Part shown: one piece after another, positions 12,141 to 24,595 of the stretch
Layout: each line of letters starts with the position of its first letter
Position numbering within the stretch: the stretch's first letter is position 1
Origin: Fonsecaea monophora
Taxonomy: Eukaryota; Ascomycota; Eurotiomycetes; Chaetothyriales; Herpotrichiellaceae
Direction of reading: 5' to 3'
DNA: 64,000 nt
Assembly: GCF_001642475.1 (NCBI RefSeq)
Contig: NW_019173956.1
Location: 278,852-342,851, forward strand
The notes under the pieces: model-generated
Seen by the model: only the letters and a program-made list of their open reading frames with translations
What the model was told of the DNA's origin: nothing
Databases searched by the model: none
Program-made: the position numbers and the translations under genes

Positions 12141-15100
12141 AGGCACCTCGACCCATCTATCTGTCGATCCATTCCGAATGTCGCCCCCTTGCCCTCCCCC
12201 AGGTTTCACGCGGCGTTGCAATAGTCAAGAAGCGCGGGCTCGTCCAATCCCCCACCTCAAGCCCGGGGCGGCTGACTTGTCCTCTTTGGACAAAGACGCT
12301 TCCAGAGTAATTGTCAATGCAGCTGCGCCCAAATGAAGTAGATGCGCTATTACGCAGTCGATGGCGAAGTACTCGGGCAGACGGAGGATCGAAGCATTCG
12401 CGAATCGGCGGCGAGAGCGAGAACGAGAACGCTGGACGCACAAGATTCGATGGCGGCGATATATGTTCCGGTAGAGTCGATGCGATTAGTACCGAGGAAC
12501 GTATGCGGACCATTTCCCGCGGGCCTCTTTCAAAGTAGATCTTAGATACCGCACAAATCGGGAGCAATCAAGGGCCAACGTGATACGCGTTGCGTGAGTG
12601 ATCAATGTCAGTGGCTTCAGTGAGGTTCGCTACCCCGTCATCGAAACATATTTAGAATCCCAAACCCACCTTTTTTGGATGCATCCCGCAGAGGACCTCA
12701 GTCAGCGCCTGATTAGCCACTCGATGCCGACCCAAGGATCCTAGACGTCACAAATTCTTACTAGATGAGGGGTAGATGGTGTACCAACTTCGTAGTGCCA
12801 CTTGAGCCAGTCATCAAACGAGTCGGAGGTAGTATATACACACACAGCTGCAACAGAGTAAATGTGTCGTTGATAGCGGGTAGTACATGACCTCATCAAA
12901 GATCGCGACCCTTCCAACTTTTGTCGTGCAGGGAAGGAAGAAGTTCCGGATGGAGCGTCTCTGTAAAGTCTCTTTGGTCGAGGTTTCTCGGCCGACGTGG
13001 GTGGTTGAATCGCTCTCTGGCGCTTCTCTGGTCGAAATCTGTGTATGTGTCGAAAGAACAGCCTCACGGTATTATCTTTGGCCGCTTCAAAATGGGCGTA
13101 GTCGCACGTCAGCCGGACGAGGGTCACCTGCCAGTAAGACTTTTTTGTTTCTGCAGAGGTTCGTACACGTGTCGATAGCTGTAGTGAATGACAGAGGGGA
13201 AGTTAATGCGCGCTAGAGTCACTACAAGCTTGGGACTTCCTCCCCGAAGGGCTGTTGTGGCGATGGCTGGGTAAGACTTACACGTATATGGTGTGTTTTG
13301 GCATCTTGGTACTTCTCCTCTCTGATGATGAATGGGGAAAGTCTGGCGACCGTAGATGGCGGGCCGTAGTTTATCCGTGTCTTGGCGTATATTGGCGGAG
13401 AATTCCAATGCAGCACCCAAACATTCTCGCCACTTTGCTTTATCCTTACTGAGCGCCGCCCAGTACTGTGCAACATGGGAACAGGAAGCATGCGCTAGTG
13501 ATGGGTGCTCTTTCAACCTGATCGCAGGACGGTCAATGACTCACTCGTTCGATGTTCAGACGGCAGCCCCCTCCGTTCACAGGTCGACGGCGCCATGTCA
13601 AGTGATCGGCTCAGTATTGACCACGCCCTTCTTTTGCTCCACAACTGATGCACTTCGTTCGGCGTTGTTCAGTATCATGCATACATGGACAGAGATCTTC
13701 AGCCGGGATGGGTTGGGTATTCCAGTGCGCAATCGTCGAAGTGCCCGGTCAGGGGAAATAGACAGAAATTGACTGTTTGGCATGGCTCGGGCTTGGCGAT
13801 CCCAAGGTACCAGCACAAAGATGAACTATCCCGCATGAGGTGCTTGGAAGGCAGATAGGCATATGACCGGTTCTCCTGTAAGCTGAAGGGGCATGAGAGA
13901 TTTGGCGTTAGCTTTTGGAAGGGATTCGGTCTGGCTTCCCGCATCTCGTCCGTGAGGCAATCGTTGTGCTCGCCAGGAACTAGCGTCGGTTCGCCCCCAT
14001 TCCACGTGGATCCCCAAGGTGTCTTTGACGGAGTCGGTTTCAGCGGGTAATGTTCGCAAACTTCCTCCATCTTCAACCTGGGAGTCTGGTGGCATGGTCA
14101 AATAGACTCTAGCTCCTTAGAGATACCCACGAAGATCGACGAAGTTCGTTCAATAGACTCAAGTTTGTGACCGCGGTCGAGGAAGGATGAGTTTGTGTGA
14201 AGATAATCCTGGAGTAGTCGATCGCACTCGGCCGCGGATGGACAGTAGGTCGCCTGACAACACAGCGAGAGGTAGAGAAGATAGGTCGAACGAATGATAT
14301 AGTGACTTTGTCGATCGGGTCGCACGCTGAGCCAGAAAGGCGGTGAGGCTCAAAAGAAGCAAAACTTGAACGCAGCTGTATGCATCGACGTCATATTTTA
14401 GGCCCAAGATAGGGACCCCTCGCTCTCTCCGCGCCACGATGTACAAGATTCGTCCAAGGGATGTAAGGGGTACTGGCGTGGTCAACTCAAAACTTCCTTC
14501 CACAGGATGAGGGTCTCTCGAAGTCTTGTATCCTGGGATAAAGAGTCTGACCACACCGGGCTACGTAGTGATAAGGCCTTGACGATGGATAAAAGGAAGA
14601 TTGGCTGCCAGAGAAGGTCGTATTCACCCGTGCTATGTGGAAGGCTTCGTCACTGCACGAGGTCACATGAACCTGGATGCCAGGCTTTGCAGCGCTCTCA
14701 AATAGTCTCCAGAAACCAATTTCGCCGAAGACAGATCGGAAGGCCCCGGATTCTGAAGGGGCTCTCGTCGAACTCGAGACCTGTGATCCTCACACGTCAC
14801 ACCCGGCTTCCTCGTCGCATAATGTTTCGGTGTCCGCTCTTCTGTTCCATATCTTCCTCTCCCATCTTGCTTTCCCTTGACTCGAACGCTCTCGGGCCGG
14901 TGCCGATATCGCGATCCTCCACACACTTGCGAACGAATTTTTGACTTCTTGTCAGGCAGGATTTCAGCTTGGCGCAATTCAGGGTTATTTTTCAGAGTTT
15001 CCGCCTGTCTTCGTTTTCTCACTCCGTCTCGGTTGTCTGGGGGCCAATCCCGTGAGGTTTGTGTTGGAGAGTAGCTGATGATCGAGGTGTGGTCTCAACG

Positions 15101-16189
15101 ATGCCGTGGTATTCCACATCAAATTGTGGCGGAGAGTGGCCGAGACGAAGTATAGGGAAGGTGGTAGCGTGTCTATCATAGCTCCAGGGATCTGGTGACC
15201 GTAGATGAGAGAGACAGGGCCGGGCGTTGGGGATTTTACAACCATTGTCCGCCGGTAGAGACGTTGTGCCTATTTGAGGCATCAGACGAGGAGCAGCTTG
15301 CGCAGATCTGTCATCTGGACCCGCTAGGGCGCTCACCGAGACGAGTGTTTATTTGGAATGTGGCAGACGTGACTGGTTGTCGCGAAGATTTCACTCGACA
15401 GGATCTCAAAGAACGAGGAAAGCCGTTTCTGGATCCGTCAAGTTATTGAGCTGTTGGGTGGAAAATGAGACAGAACAGGCGTGACTATCAGTGATAGTGG
15501 GAGTTTGCGAAAGCAACCAGGGTTTTGTCAATGCATCACGGTCCTCATATGCGGCGGTTCAAGTTGTTGAGGACGAAGGCAGTCTAAGCCCACCAGTCTC
15601 AATGTGGAGATTTAGCGCCGCCGCTTTTGTTTGCACCAGACAATGACCCTGTAGGTTATGCACGCCATACTCGGTAGATACCCTTGAAGTAGGTAAGTGC
15701 AAAGCGGCGGCAGCTTTGGCCCAATCGGTGATTGGCTGCCGTGGCTTAAACTGGGCTTCCTTTCCCCTCGACCACCCACCTTTTTGCCTACAATCCACTG
15801 GCACGCTCACTCTCTCTGTGTCTGACCGCAACAAGCTCTGAATCTGGTTCCACCGTAGAAGACTTGAAGAGGGAGAGAAGATGGAAAGGGTAAGTGACGA
15901 AAAAGTGATGGTGGTGGTGGCGGTGGAGGCGGTCTTTTCATCTGCGTCCAACTCGTAGTTCTTGACTGTCTGTAAATAGCCTTGTTAGGCTTTGATTGGT
16001 TGCAATATATCTGGGGAAGGCAAGGAGGTCGGCAGGGGATGCAGGAACACTGTTCTCTAGCAGCCAATCGGGCGTATTGGAGGTGACCGCCAATCGCAAG
16101 TATAGCGTGGACTTAGCTAGTTGGATCTATAGCGGCCACAGCTAATCGGGCCTATGATCTGTCGCCACTGGAGGACTTAAAAAAAAGGG

Positions 16190-16660
16190 AGATGGGGCTT
16201 GTGTCCACCCTTCCCCGTCCCTTTCCACCATATAGCCTCACAGCTTTGCTCTTCGTCCACCGTTCTCGGCGACACCTAAAATCAAGTTATTCTGTCACTC
16301 CGACACACACTTATCTCGTCACCTTTCTCCCTGTTTTCGCTCTCTCGAAGTTGTGGTCACATGACCCACTCGGCGCTACCTTCCCCGTTGGCATGGACTG
16401 CCCACCCACTTCCACGGCTCCAAGCGCACCTCTCCCCCCCTCTCTCTTCTTGTTACACAGATATAGCCCATTGTGGGTCCGTTTCATTGTTCCATCTTCG
16501 CCTTTGCTTCGCTCTCAGCACTCAATCTCCCAAAAGACCGAAAAACAGAGACAGAGCCATTAATTCCGGAGGGCTGACTATTCCCGCACACGCACCGTCT
16601 ATCACCATCTGTTTGCATTCCCAGACGGTAAGACACGCCCTACCCCTCTTCCACTCCAAT
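16190..16660 (+). promoter_or_regulatory. CT-rich leader or promoter block
   Basis: Most of this stretch is C+T-rich on the plus strand, with several TCTC and CCCT runs. Such tracts typically lie around transcription starts of filamentous-fungal genes. Its position 100-600 bases upstream of the candidate start at 16770 fits a promoter or 5' UTR for that gene. This is inference from composition alone. Confidence 0.3.
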
Positions 16661-16769
16661 TTCACCAAGGGTGAGACGTATTCGATAGGGCAAAGTAATA
16701 AAATAAAGAGTCCAAGCCCTGAAAAGGGGTGAATGAGTCAACAAAGACCCATTTGAAGACACAAAGACA

Positions 16770-17050
16770 ATGGATTTGCAGGGGCGAAATAAAAAGCGCA
16801 AGACACCATGTGCGTACTGTGAAGGCCTGGGCATAACAGGAGATCGCCGCACAAAGAGTGAGCTTTTTTTTTGGTTTTCCATGGTTTCTCCGTCTAATCT
16901 TTTGTTTCTTTTTGGTTTTGATTCGGGCGCCGCTACCAAGCGATGCACGTGAGACAAGTCGAAAGGGGCCTTTTCTGGGGTGTGATAAGCCCGGACGATA
17001 ACCTGGCCTATTTCTACTCATTTAGAGACATCAACAAAGAAACAAACTGA
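16770..17050 (+). CDS. Possible 65-aa two-exon protein
   Basis: I do not recognise this protein. The model joins 16770-16857 and 16941-17050 across an 83-nt intron (donor GTGAGC, branch-like GTCTAAT, pyrimidine-rich body, acceptor CAAG). The first exon starts with a good context (ACAATGG) and gives a Lys/Arg-rich stretch and a CAYC pair. The second exon gives VERGLFWGVISPDDNLAYF and ends in a TGA. Support comes only from the splice signals, the start context and the CT-rich leader upstream. Unspliced, the frame ends after 60 codons. A transcript would decide whether this is real; other acceptors are possible. Confidence 0.3.
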
Positions 17051-17606
17051 GTCCCAGTTTGTGACTGAACGACCTTTCAGCTGCCTCTCTGAGCCAGGTA
17101 TGCAAGCAATGGGCCGTCCGGTCTCCTCCTCAACAGTTGTCTCAACCACCCTATGGGAGCTGAGGACGCACCGCGAATACATGCAAGGTGCAAGGTAAGA
17201 AAGAGATGTACATTTCCTCCGCTTCCACTGCCCTCGTTGCTTCCAAAGCCAGGCAAAATGAAGTGTTTGACCCGGAGTATGCTCTGCACTCCGCCGCACA
17301 TCACATCCACAGACCAGATCTCCCGGGGCCATTGGGACTCGCCGTTCACACACGACGAAATACAGGCCACGACTGGAACCACAGCACTGCCCCGATTGGG
17401 TGTTTCATTGTACGCCTCTCCAGTGTGGGCCAGAAGTGTGTCTTGTGTCAGACTGTTAGAAGGCACTTGTGTGTTTGAGACAGGTCTGATGGCACAAAGA
17501 GACCTGAACAAACGGTGAGAACATTGCTCCGGGCAGCGACGAGGTTTGTATACTGCTGTTGATATAGGTGGCACATATAAGGAACCCAGGCATGGCACTA
17601 TGAAGC
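17051..17606. other. Short intergenic stretch
   Basis: Only chance-length open frames are present on either strand. I see no repeat, RNA gene or recognisable regulatory site. Confidence 0.4.
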
Positions 17607-18910
17607 ATGTCCTTCACACTCATCGTTCCACAATCTCTATTGAGCTGGCTCTCTTTCCTTTTGGCAGTGTATCTGTTTGATCTCCCAATCCACAATATCC
17701 CCTTGCTACACAAGCGTTGTTTCGAATCGACCTCAATGGAATATACCACTCAGATATTCAACGTCCACGACCTATGGAGTCTACAGAACAACATGCCCCT
17801 CAGAGAAGGTCAACAAGCGACAAAAGACGGACAAGAAAAGCTTCCCATTTTCCTTGTTAGTATTGATACCATGATCTCCACCATGCACGCTATCGGCAAA
17901 GGTACAGCCGACAAGTTAAAGGAGTCTCTCAAGACCAGACCCAAGACGGTTGATCACATCTGGAACCATCTCGGCCTTTTTATGCCGGTATATCACTTTG
18001 GAAAAAGGAGTTCGAAGAACATAAGACTTTCCCCAAAACAGAAGCGGACAAATCCCATCTGAAAACAATCGGCAAAGACTTGGAGGGATTGAAGACGACA
18101 ATCCTCAGGGCCCAACCAAATCTGAACTTAGAGAAAACGGAATGGGAAATCGCAACTGTCTCGGCCCTATGGCTACTCATCGACTTGCACTACCACAGCC
18201 AGCAACTATGTTCAACTCTTAGTACAACTCGTTTAGGTGACTTCCAAGCTGAAGTGCTCGAGAAGCTGAAGCTAGAATTACCCGAACGGCGGAAAGTCAA
18301 GTTCAACCCAGGCACAGGCCTTCCTGCCACCATTTTCGTATGTGCTGCCGAGGAAGGAATGGTGTGGGGGGAATGCAAGATGCGATGGTCCCCGTTTGAG
18401 TCTGTCAGCAACGCCTTCGGCAAAATGCGTCTTGACCGTCTTGTTGGGGGTCTAGACAGCGAGTTGGACGACAAAACGAATACACTGGGCGCCATTTGGC
18501 AGGACAGCAAAAATATCGTTCACAACCCTGAGAGGTCTGCAAAGCAACAACCCCCAGGTAGACTTGCACGATATGATGACCGAGTCAAAAACAGCGGATT
18601 TACACCATTCGACCACGGAAATGAGCCGGGAGTAGCATATCGTGTTCGGCTTGATGCCTCGAAAATTACGTTCAGTCCGTGTTCTCCGTGTCTCAAATGC
18701 TATCACTTGTTCAATTGGGGTGAGCGGACACAGGCAAGTCGAAACACTTTTTTCAGCCCCAACTTGAACTGCGCCGAAGACGACGTCCATATGCAGATCG
18801 AACGTCGTCGCCAAAAGTCTGACGAACATGGACGAACCTCTGGAATCACTCCTTCACTCAACAACACAGAGGGACGAACTAGCTCGCCAACAACAATGAC
18901 GGACACATGA
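17607..18910 (+). pseudogene. Hypothetical gene split by a frame change near 18000
   Basis: Two overlapping open frames read as one protein. The first starts at ATG 17607 (another ATG is at 17736), opens with a hydrophobic segment (LLSWLSFLLAVYLF) and runs through KTVDHIWNHLGLFMPVYHF to about 17998. The second frame, open from 17954, continues smoothly as KKEFEEHKTFPKTE and runs 276+ codons to the TGA at 18908. Changing frame inside the A-run GGAAAAAGG (17999-18008) would fuse them into roughly 430 residues. An intron from a GTACAG donor at 17902 to an acceptor at 18017 could also connect them, but would remove sequence that reads as protein. After the TGA the same frame stays open to 19147. 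A frameshifted pseudogene, an assembly indel or an unrecognised intron are all possible. The family is not recognised. Confidence 0.45.
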
Positions 18911-20233
18911 TTGGATCGGATGAACATGGCTTGTTCCTTCGTGGCTCTGCAGGGCAGAGACGCTAGAGAAGTGCTCGAAGGATGTACCTGGGCGAAAGTA
19001 TTGACGTCGATGTTTCACTTGCCTCCACCTAAGCCGCAAATTCACACCAGCATGGAGTGGTTGGCCTTCGGCAACGGCCTGATCATGATCACCGAAAACG
19101 TCCGCAACGCTGACGAGGCAGATGGGGTTCTGACAGGCACGTTCTAGATCAAGGTGACCCTTTCTCGCTTTACTCGACAAAAAGCCATGCTTTCGGGAAC
19201 AGTGCCACTCAACGCTTTTCCTGAGACAGCTGGACGTGGACTTGTCGCGCGGTGAAGACTTGATTCGATTTACTTGCAGCAGAGGGCTAGCATTGACGAG
19301 GTGTGAATGTCCATTGTGGGATCGGAAAGAGATGGTGGCTTCCTGGAAAGATGTACCAGAGAGATTTTGTTAGATACTGTGACAATATTTAGGGGTGGAC
19401 AAGGTTGCAGGCTTGGAAAATCTACCTCGTCACGAGTGCAGGGGCTCAGAGTATACATCAAGATAGAAACTATGCATTTCCTTAGCAGTTACCTTTGCTC
19501 AATCTCTCCCCTAATACTCTTTGGCGTTTTATTTGCGTAGTTCGCCCCTCGGGAGCGACAAACGAACATGTTTGCGTCAGGTCCATCTCAAGGCAGAGTA
19601 TCGGAGGCGGTGGCAGGATGAGATCACCGGTGGAACGACTGGAGAAGTATGAAATAGAGACAAGGATTGAGCTGGGAGCACAAGAAGCGGAAGAGAGTAA
19701 GACATCTCAGTACTTCTTACTCTCAAGAACCGCCAAATCGCCCTCAATCCCCACAAAGAGGGATTTCCAGATCGCTCAGCCTGTGAATCAATACGTGCAC
19801 GTCACTACTTTGCATGGTGCTCTATCTCCGCGGTAATCATGTCGAGCAGCGAGTGCCTGTTACAGTGACTTGCTCAATGTTTGCATACTACAGGGAGAGT
19901 TTTGCAACTTGATTTCTCGGGGGAAAGTAAAATGCAATCATGGACTAGATCTAAGATAGCGACAAACACAACCCGGCTTTGAGGCACCACCTTTACCCCC
20001 ATATTCTTTCCGCGTCGTGGGAAATGTGGGAAGGCAAAAGGAGCAAAACACAAAAGACCCAGGTAACACTTGACCAATACACCTGACAGACTCTTCGGCC
20101 TCCCCCCTCCAGCAGCAAAAAAACACCAAAACAGACTTGCTGCACAAAGATATTGACCCCATCCCCACATCAAGACTGTTGGCTTCCATTGAAGTTTGAC
20201 CAACCCCAGTAGGTGTGGACGAATCTTCCAGAT
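18911..20233. other. Intergenic stretch between convergent genes
   Basis: The first 237 bases (18911-19147) continue the open frame of the preceding gene after its TGA, so they may be the tail of that decaying gene. The rest contains only chance-length frames and no visible repeat. Confidence 0.4.
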
Positions 20234-21609
20234 CTAGTCGGCTGACGGATCGTTTGGTCCAGGGTCTTGTTGGAACTCGGCCGTAGCGTTGGATCCACCA
20301 CGAGCAGCTAAGGCCGCCGCTGGCTTTAAAATTTCCTCCCTGTACTTCGTCCAGCACTCTTTCACCGGCGCATATATCAGTGGCCGCGGGCCAACGGAGC
20401 TGTTCCAGGTAGGATCATACCCGTCCACGACCACTTGCGGCACGGGTGCGTTATCGTCGTATATGACCGTGCTAACGAGACCACGAACATATGTGCGCCG
20501 CTGTGCGATACGCTCCATGTCAGAAAATGGTATGCGCCAAGCAACGACAGGAGGTGCAGATTCGAGCGCGTCCCAAATCGAGTGGCGGTATACGCGTACC
20601 GTTACGCGATTCCCCTCACCGACGTTGAATTCCTCTTCATCGGTGTCGGTCCACTCTTCTTCCTCTGGGAACCGATCAAAACCATGCATAGGATAAGTAT
20701 CGAAAACTATCCAAAGACTCTTGTCGACGGGATGGAGGAAGACTTGGAAAGGGGCAGGTTCCAACTCCCGTAGATTGTCGGCGGTGTATGATGCACTGTA
20801 CCTAACCTTGCCAATGTATAAAGCGTAATGTAAGGTCGAGCTGTGTTCCATATCACCTGGACTCCGGAGATGTTGAGGGGTAATAATTGGGGGTTCAAAC
20901 TTGCACCAGCTCACTTCATACGATTCTCGGTCCTCCAACACGTCTTGCAGACCCCATTCCCGGTATCGGCGGTGGTACAATTGTGGAAGCTCAACCATTG
21001 TGTCCCTTTCGAAATAAAGATACTTTCCTCCATGCTTGAAAAGCGGGAATGGGATTACATCTACCGTATCCTTTTTACCCATCTTGGCCTGGTAGGATTT
21101 TAGCTCTGGATGGTCCAAGAGATCAAGGCCGCCGATCATTTCGCAAAACTTGGCCGGGGTCACCATAGAAACTCCTCTCCGACCCTCCCACCATAGACTG
21201 AGGTCTCGCCGGCGGCCTGGTTCGTTCTCACCGTAGTAGAACGCGGCGTAGAGGTGGTTCTTTGCTGGCGTCCAACCGGCCCTGGCCTTCTCGAGATCGC
21301 AGGCTAATGTTGATGTCAGTGAGACTCATTGGGGTCAATGAACTGCGCAGAATTCTCGGAGATCTTACCCCTGTGATCCCAAAAATTAATTCGAGCGCAT
21401 ATCTCAAACTCTTCTCGTAACTCATCTGTCAATTCCAAGTCCTCGTTATGGGTCAGTTCCTCATCCATGATGTTGGGGTCCACTGGGCTGTCTTCGACAA
21501 GCTTCACGATGTAGTTTCGGTGGAACGGAGGTGATGGAGAAGTGGTAGAGCGGAAGAAGAGAAAACAGGTTTCGGAATTCTTGATTGAATACCCAACTCG
21601 CACGACCAT
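20234..21609 (-). CDS. Hypothetical protein, two exons
   Basis: The minus-strand model has exon 1 at 21609-21369 and exon 2 at 21303-20234, joined across a 65-nt intron (donor GTAAGA, acceptor ATTAG), giving 436 residues. The join reads ARINFWDHR then ACDLEKARAGWTPAKNHLY. Residues near the start include YSIKNSETCFLFFRST and an acidic stretch (DEELTHNEDLELTDELREEF). The C-terminal half has Trp/Tyr-rich blocks (FQVFLHPVDKSLWIVFDTYP) and an acidic segment near EEEEWTDTDEEE. The frame is open upstream of ATG 21609 to a TGA at 21709-21711, so an extra N-terminal exon cannot be excluded; a Lys/Arg-rich frame around 21720-21780 could supply one. I do not recognise a domain. Being two-exon and otherwise unbroken, it is probably functional or recently so. 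Confidence 0.75.
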
Positions 21610-24595
21610 GGCCGCAAACGGACAGACAAGGCAGGATTTCTCTCTGCTTTCGTCCAGGAAATCGAAATGACGTTGAGCGATGAAGCCAGGTAATGAACCA
21701 AGACTTCCTCATTTGCTATTGCCCTTTTCCTTTTCCTTTTCCGCTTGCGTGAAGGCTTCGAGGTTGTAGTGGATGCGGACACCGTCCTAGCGGCCAGACT
21801 TTGACGTCCCGGGCTTTGTTCTTCTCCAGTCCTTTTTGCGCAACGAGGACGCATCCGGAACCTCCTTGGGCGCGCTTCTCGACCATAGCTTTCTAAGTCA
21901 CCCACAGGTGTCATTGATTGCGTTCCGATGGCCGTTTCTACCATTGACCACCGACATTTCTCCCCTGTCGCTCGCCTCGAGACCCTGAGGCATAAAATGA
22001 GTAAATATCCCCTTAAGGGGAAAACCTCACCAGTGTTGAGAGGCGCTCCGATCCTTCCTTATGCTGGGAGGGTGTAACAAACATCTCTTTATCTTAGGAT
22101 ATCCGCAAGCGCATGACGACGGAAACAGAGATGCTTTGGGGCTTGCGGTGGTCAAAAGGTCTAGGACATGGACATGCACTGCGCCGCCGCATCTCAACAA
22201 CCGAGCTTGTACACTGAAGCTGGGAGTCTACAGTCATACCGCTGGTGTTCAGTAGGACAGTAGGGACAGATCAATACCTGATTGGACGGTCCAAGTGTCC
22301 TGGACCCCATTCCATCGACGGCGAGTCCTCAGTTGCTGTCGAACACCTGCTGCACCTCGAAGAATGCGGGGAAGCCGTGCGGGGAATTACTTCGGCACAT
22401 GCTTATTGCTATGTGACGTTATGGCCAATCGCACAAGCCACGGCAATTGTAGAAGTACCGTAACCTACTCGCCTTGTCACTGCCGTCCACCATGTTTGCT
22501 GCAATCTACAAACATGCCCTGCTCTATTGTCCCTAAACTTCGCCAGAGCAGGTTTTATGTGTGTCCATCGTCCTAGCGTACGGTTTGAGACCGCACATCC
22601 AAACTGCGCAGTGCGCAGATCAGCCTCCACCGACGACTCTCATCGACCCAGCTTACGGGATCACGATTGCAATGATTGCGGCAATGACGACTGCGCAGCC
22701 AGTGGCATAGATATACTCAGGAGGAGGGCGATAAGAGTATAGGATCATATACAGATGCGTTGACAGATTGCTCCTGGAGGACAGGTTGCTGGGTGTTAGG
22801 AATGAGGAAGGAGAAGTCTGGCGAGCACGGACCGAATGATGATTGCTTCTTTTCCCATTTCGAGCTTCCTGTTCTTGGAATAGCCAATGCAAAGCTACAC
22901 GTCCCTTCTTGCCATGGACTCCCACACCTAGCTGTGGCATAATCATGCGTCTTTCGTCGTCTCCTTTGCTCAAACAACGCCTTCACAACATGTGCGGCTG
23001 GCTCCTTTCCCGCTTTGGTTGGATTTTCTGGCCAAGCATCCGCAGATGTCTGGAACGCCATTGTTAATGCATGCTAGTCTTGTGGCGCTTGCTCTTACAC
23101 GTTGCTTCTCCAACGTTTGTGTCCGCCATACCTCGAGACCCGCCCATGTTTCTCGGCGGTTGTGTGGGTTATTTCAACTGACTCCGCCAATCGCGTCGTT
23201 CGAGTGTCGCCTCATGCACTAGTGCCAGCTTGACCTTCATCATTGGAGCTGTCAGTCCACCGCATTTCTTTTGGTGTGCGTAACAAGCTTGTGAGTGGGA
23301 GAAATATTCCGGACCTGAGAGCAACGTACTCATAACCTCCGTCGGTAGATGGGCACAACAGACGGCTCTGCCACTTGCCGGGGCCTCTCATAGATATAGC
23401 AGTTCAATTCCTACACGACATTGGCTAGAGGGTATAGCCATCGGTCGGAGGAGAAAATCGGTCTGCTAATGCACCAACCATGGGCGATTTGGGTAGCCCA
23501 AGCGTTGTCGCAATGCAACAGGGCCCATGCAAACTCGGCAGAAGCGCGGTGCATCGGAAGGCGAACACTGAGTGGGAACAAAACGGGGAGAAGTGGCTGT
23601 GGACTTGGAAATATATATATATATTAAAATGCTGGTGTTCACATCACTCGTTGTGTCTGTGAATCAGTACACTGGAGCTACATGGGTAAGAGATGCGTCA
23701 TTTGCATCTCACGTACACGATCATGCTGGAGCATCTGACGTTGCGCAAATCCAATTTTCAGACCCAAGATTTACGCTATCCGCTTCAGCGCAGCTACCAC
23801 GCTTCCAGTATCAGAGACCAATGCAAAGACACCATGTGTCGTCGGAATGGAGCTGACTGTGACCCGGCCCTCCTCTTTCTTCTTTGCGAGTGCTGGGAGA
23901 ATGATAAGGACTGAGGACGCACCTCGCGGAAAGGAGCGAGAGGGAGGAGATCGGTTGGGTCATTTGGAGCTGACTGGACCGTAGTTTCTTTGAGCAGAAA
24001 CTGGTCTGAACATGCTGTTTTGGACGAAGGGGCTGGGTTGCGATCATCGACGCCATCATCTCGTGTTTGAGGTAGTGTGGACCATGGAAGTCGGGTGGCG
24101 CGTCGGAACTAAGAGTCCACCGTGAGAACAAGCCATGCGGATGAGCCATCTGTCGAAAAGCCGCTAAAAGTGAGCAGCTCATCTTCACACTTGCTGGTTG
24201 TAGTCTGGTGGGGAGCGCGGCTTCTGGGGCCGATGGCTGACTTTCAGTTTCCGATGATCCGATCCACGGGGGCCACTAAAGGAATTCTCGGTTGATAAGC
24301 GACAAGCTAAAAATGACGTCTTGTAGACGACTCCAGGGCCAATGCAGTCCGTCTCCTTGCCAAATTCCCGTGTAAGAAGTGCACACTTGATTCGAGGTGC
24401 GCAGACAGCGGCAGGACGTCTGTGCTGCACGTGACATCAACAACTTGCACTGATAGTCCTTCGTGCTCGACCGGAGGTATTTCGCATATGGCTGTATGAT
24501 CTGACGTTAGACTTAATTAATCCATTTCCTCTTGTTCGTCTTCACATTGTGACATGTCTTGACGTTGTCTCACATTCTTGAATCGTCTCAAGCAA
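21610..24595. other. 3-kb stretch between divergent genes
   Basis: This holds the upstream regions of the minus-strand gene (20.2-21.6 kb) and the plus-strand gene starting at 24596. It contains the palindrome at 22008-22021 and a short AT run at about 23602-23616. No open frame here is longer than chance, and none has a recognisable motif. Confidence 0.45.
22008..22021. promoter_or_regulatory. Palindrome of two back-to-back STRE-like motifs
   Basis: The sequence TCCCCTTAAGGGGA is a perfect 14-bp palindrome made of CCCCT and AGGGG head to head. CCCCT/AGGGG is the stress response element bound by Msn2/4-type C2H2 factors. It lies about 400 bp upstream of the ATG at 21609, in a position to regulate that minus-strand gene. 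Binding is inferred from the motif only. Confidence 0.4.

Larger units (their letters stand above)
10889..16769. other. 5.9-kb stretch with no convincing gene
   Basis: Open frames here are no longer than expected by chance and none showed a recognisable motif. Visible features are a 14-base T run just after the upstream stop (10920-10933), short CAGA and CTGT repeats (about 11310-11335 and 12117-12140), a GGT-rich microsatellite (about 15907-15937) and a strongly CT-rich stretch at 16190-16660. The stretch may hold long UTRs, promoters or non-coding transcripts; nothing in the sequence proves it. Confidence 0.5.

Noticed and set aside
14098..14554. Three overlapping coherent-looking minus-strand frames
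   Set aside because: All three frames look equally protein-like by eye, which shows that appearance is not evidence here; no unique splice model emerged.
23602..23616. AT dinucleotide run
   Set aside because: It is too short to call an origin or a functional element.
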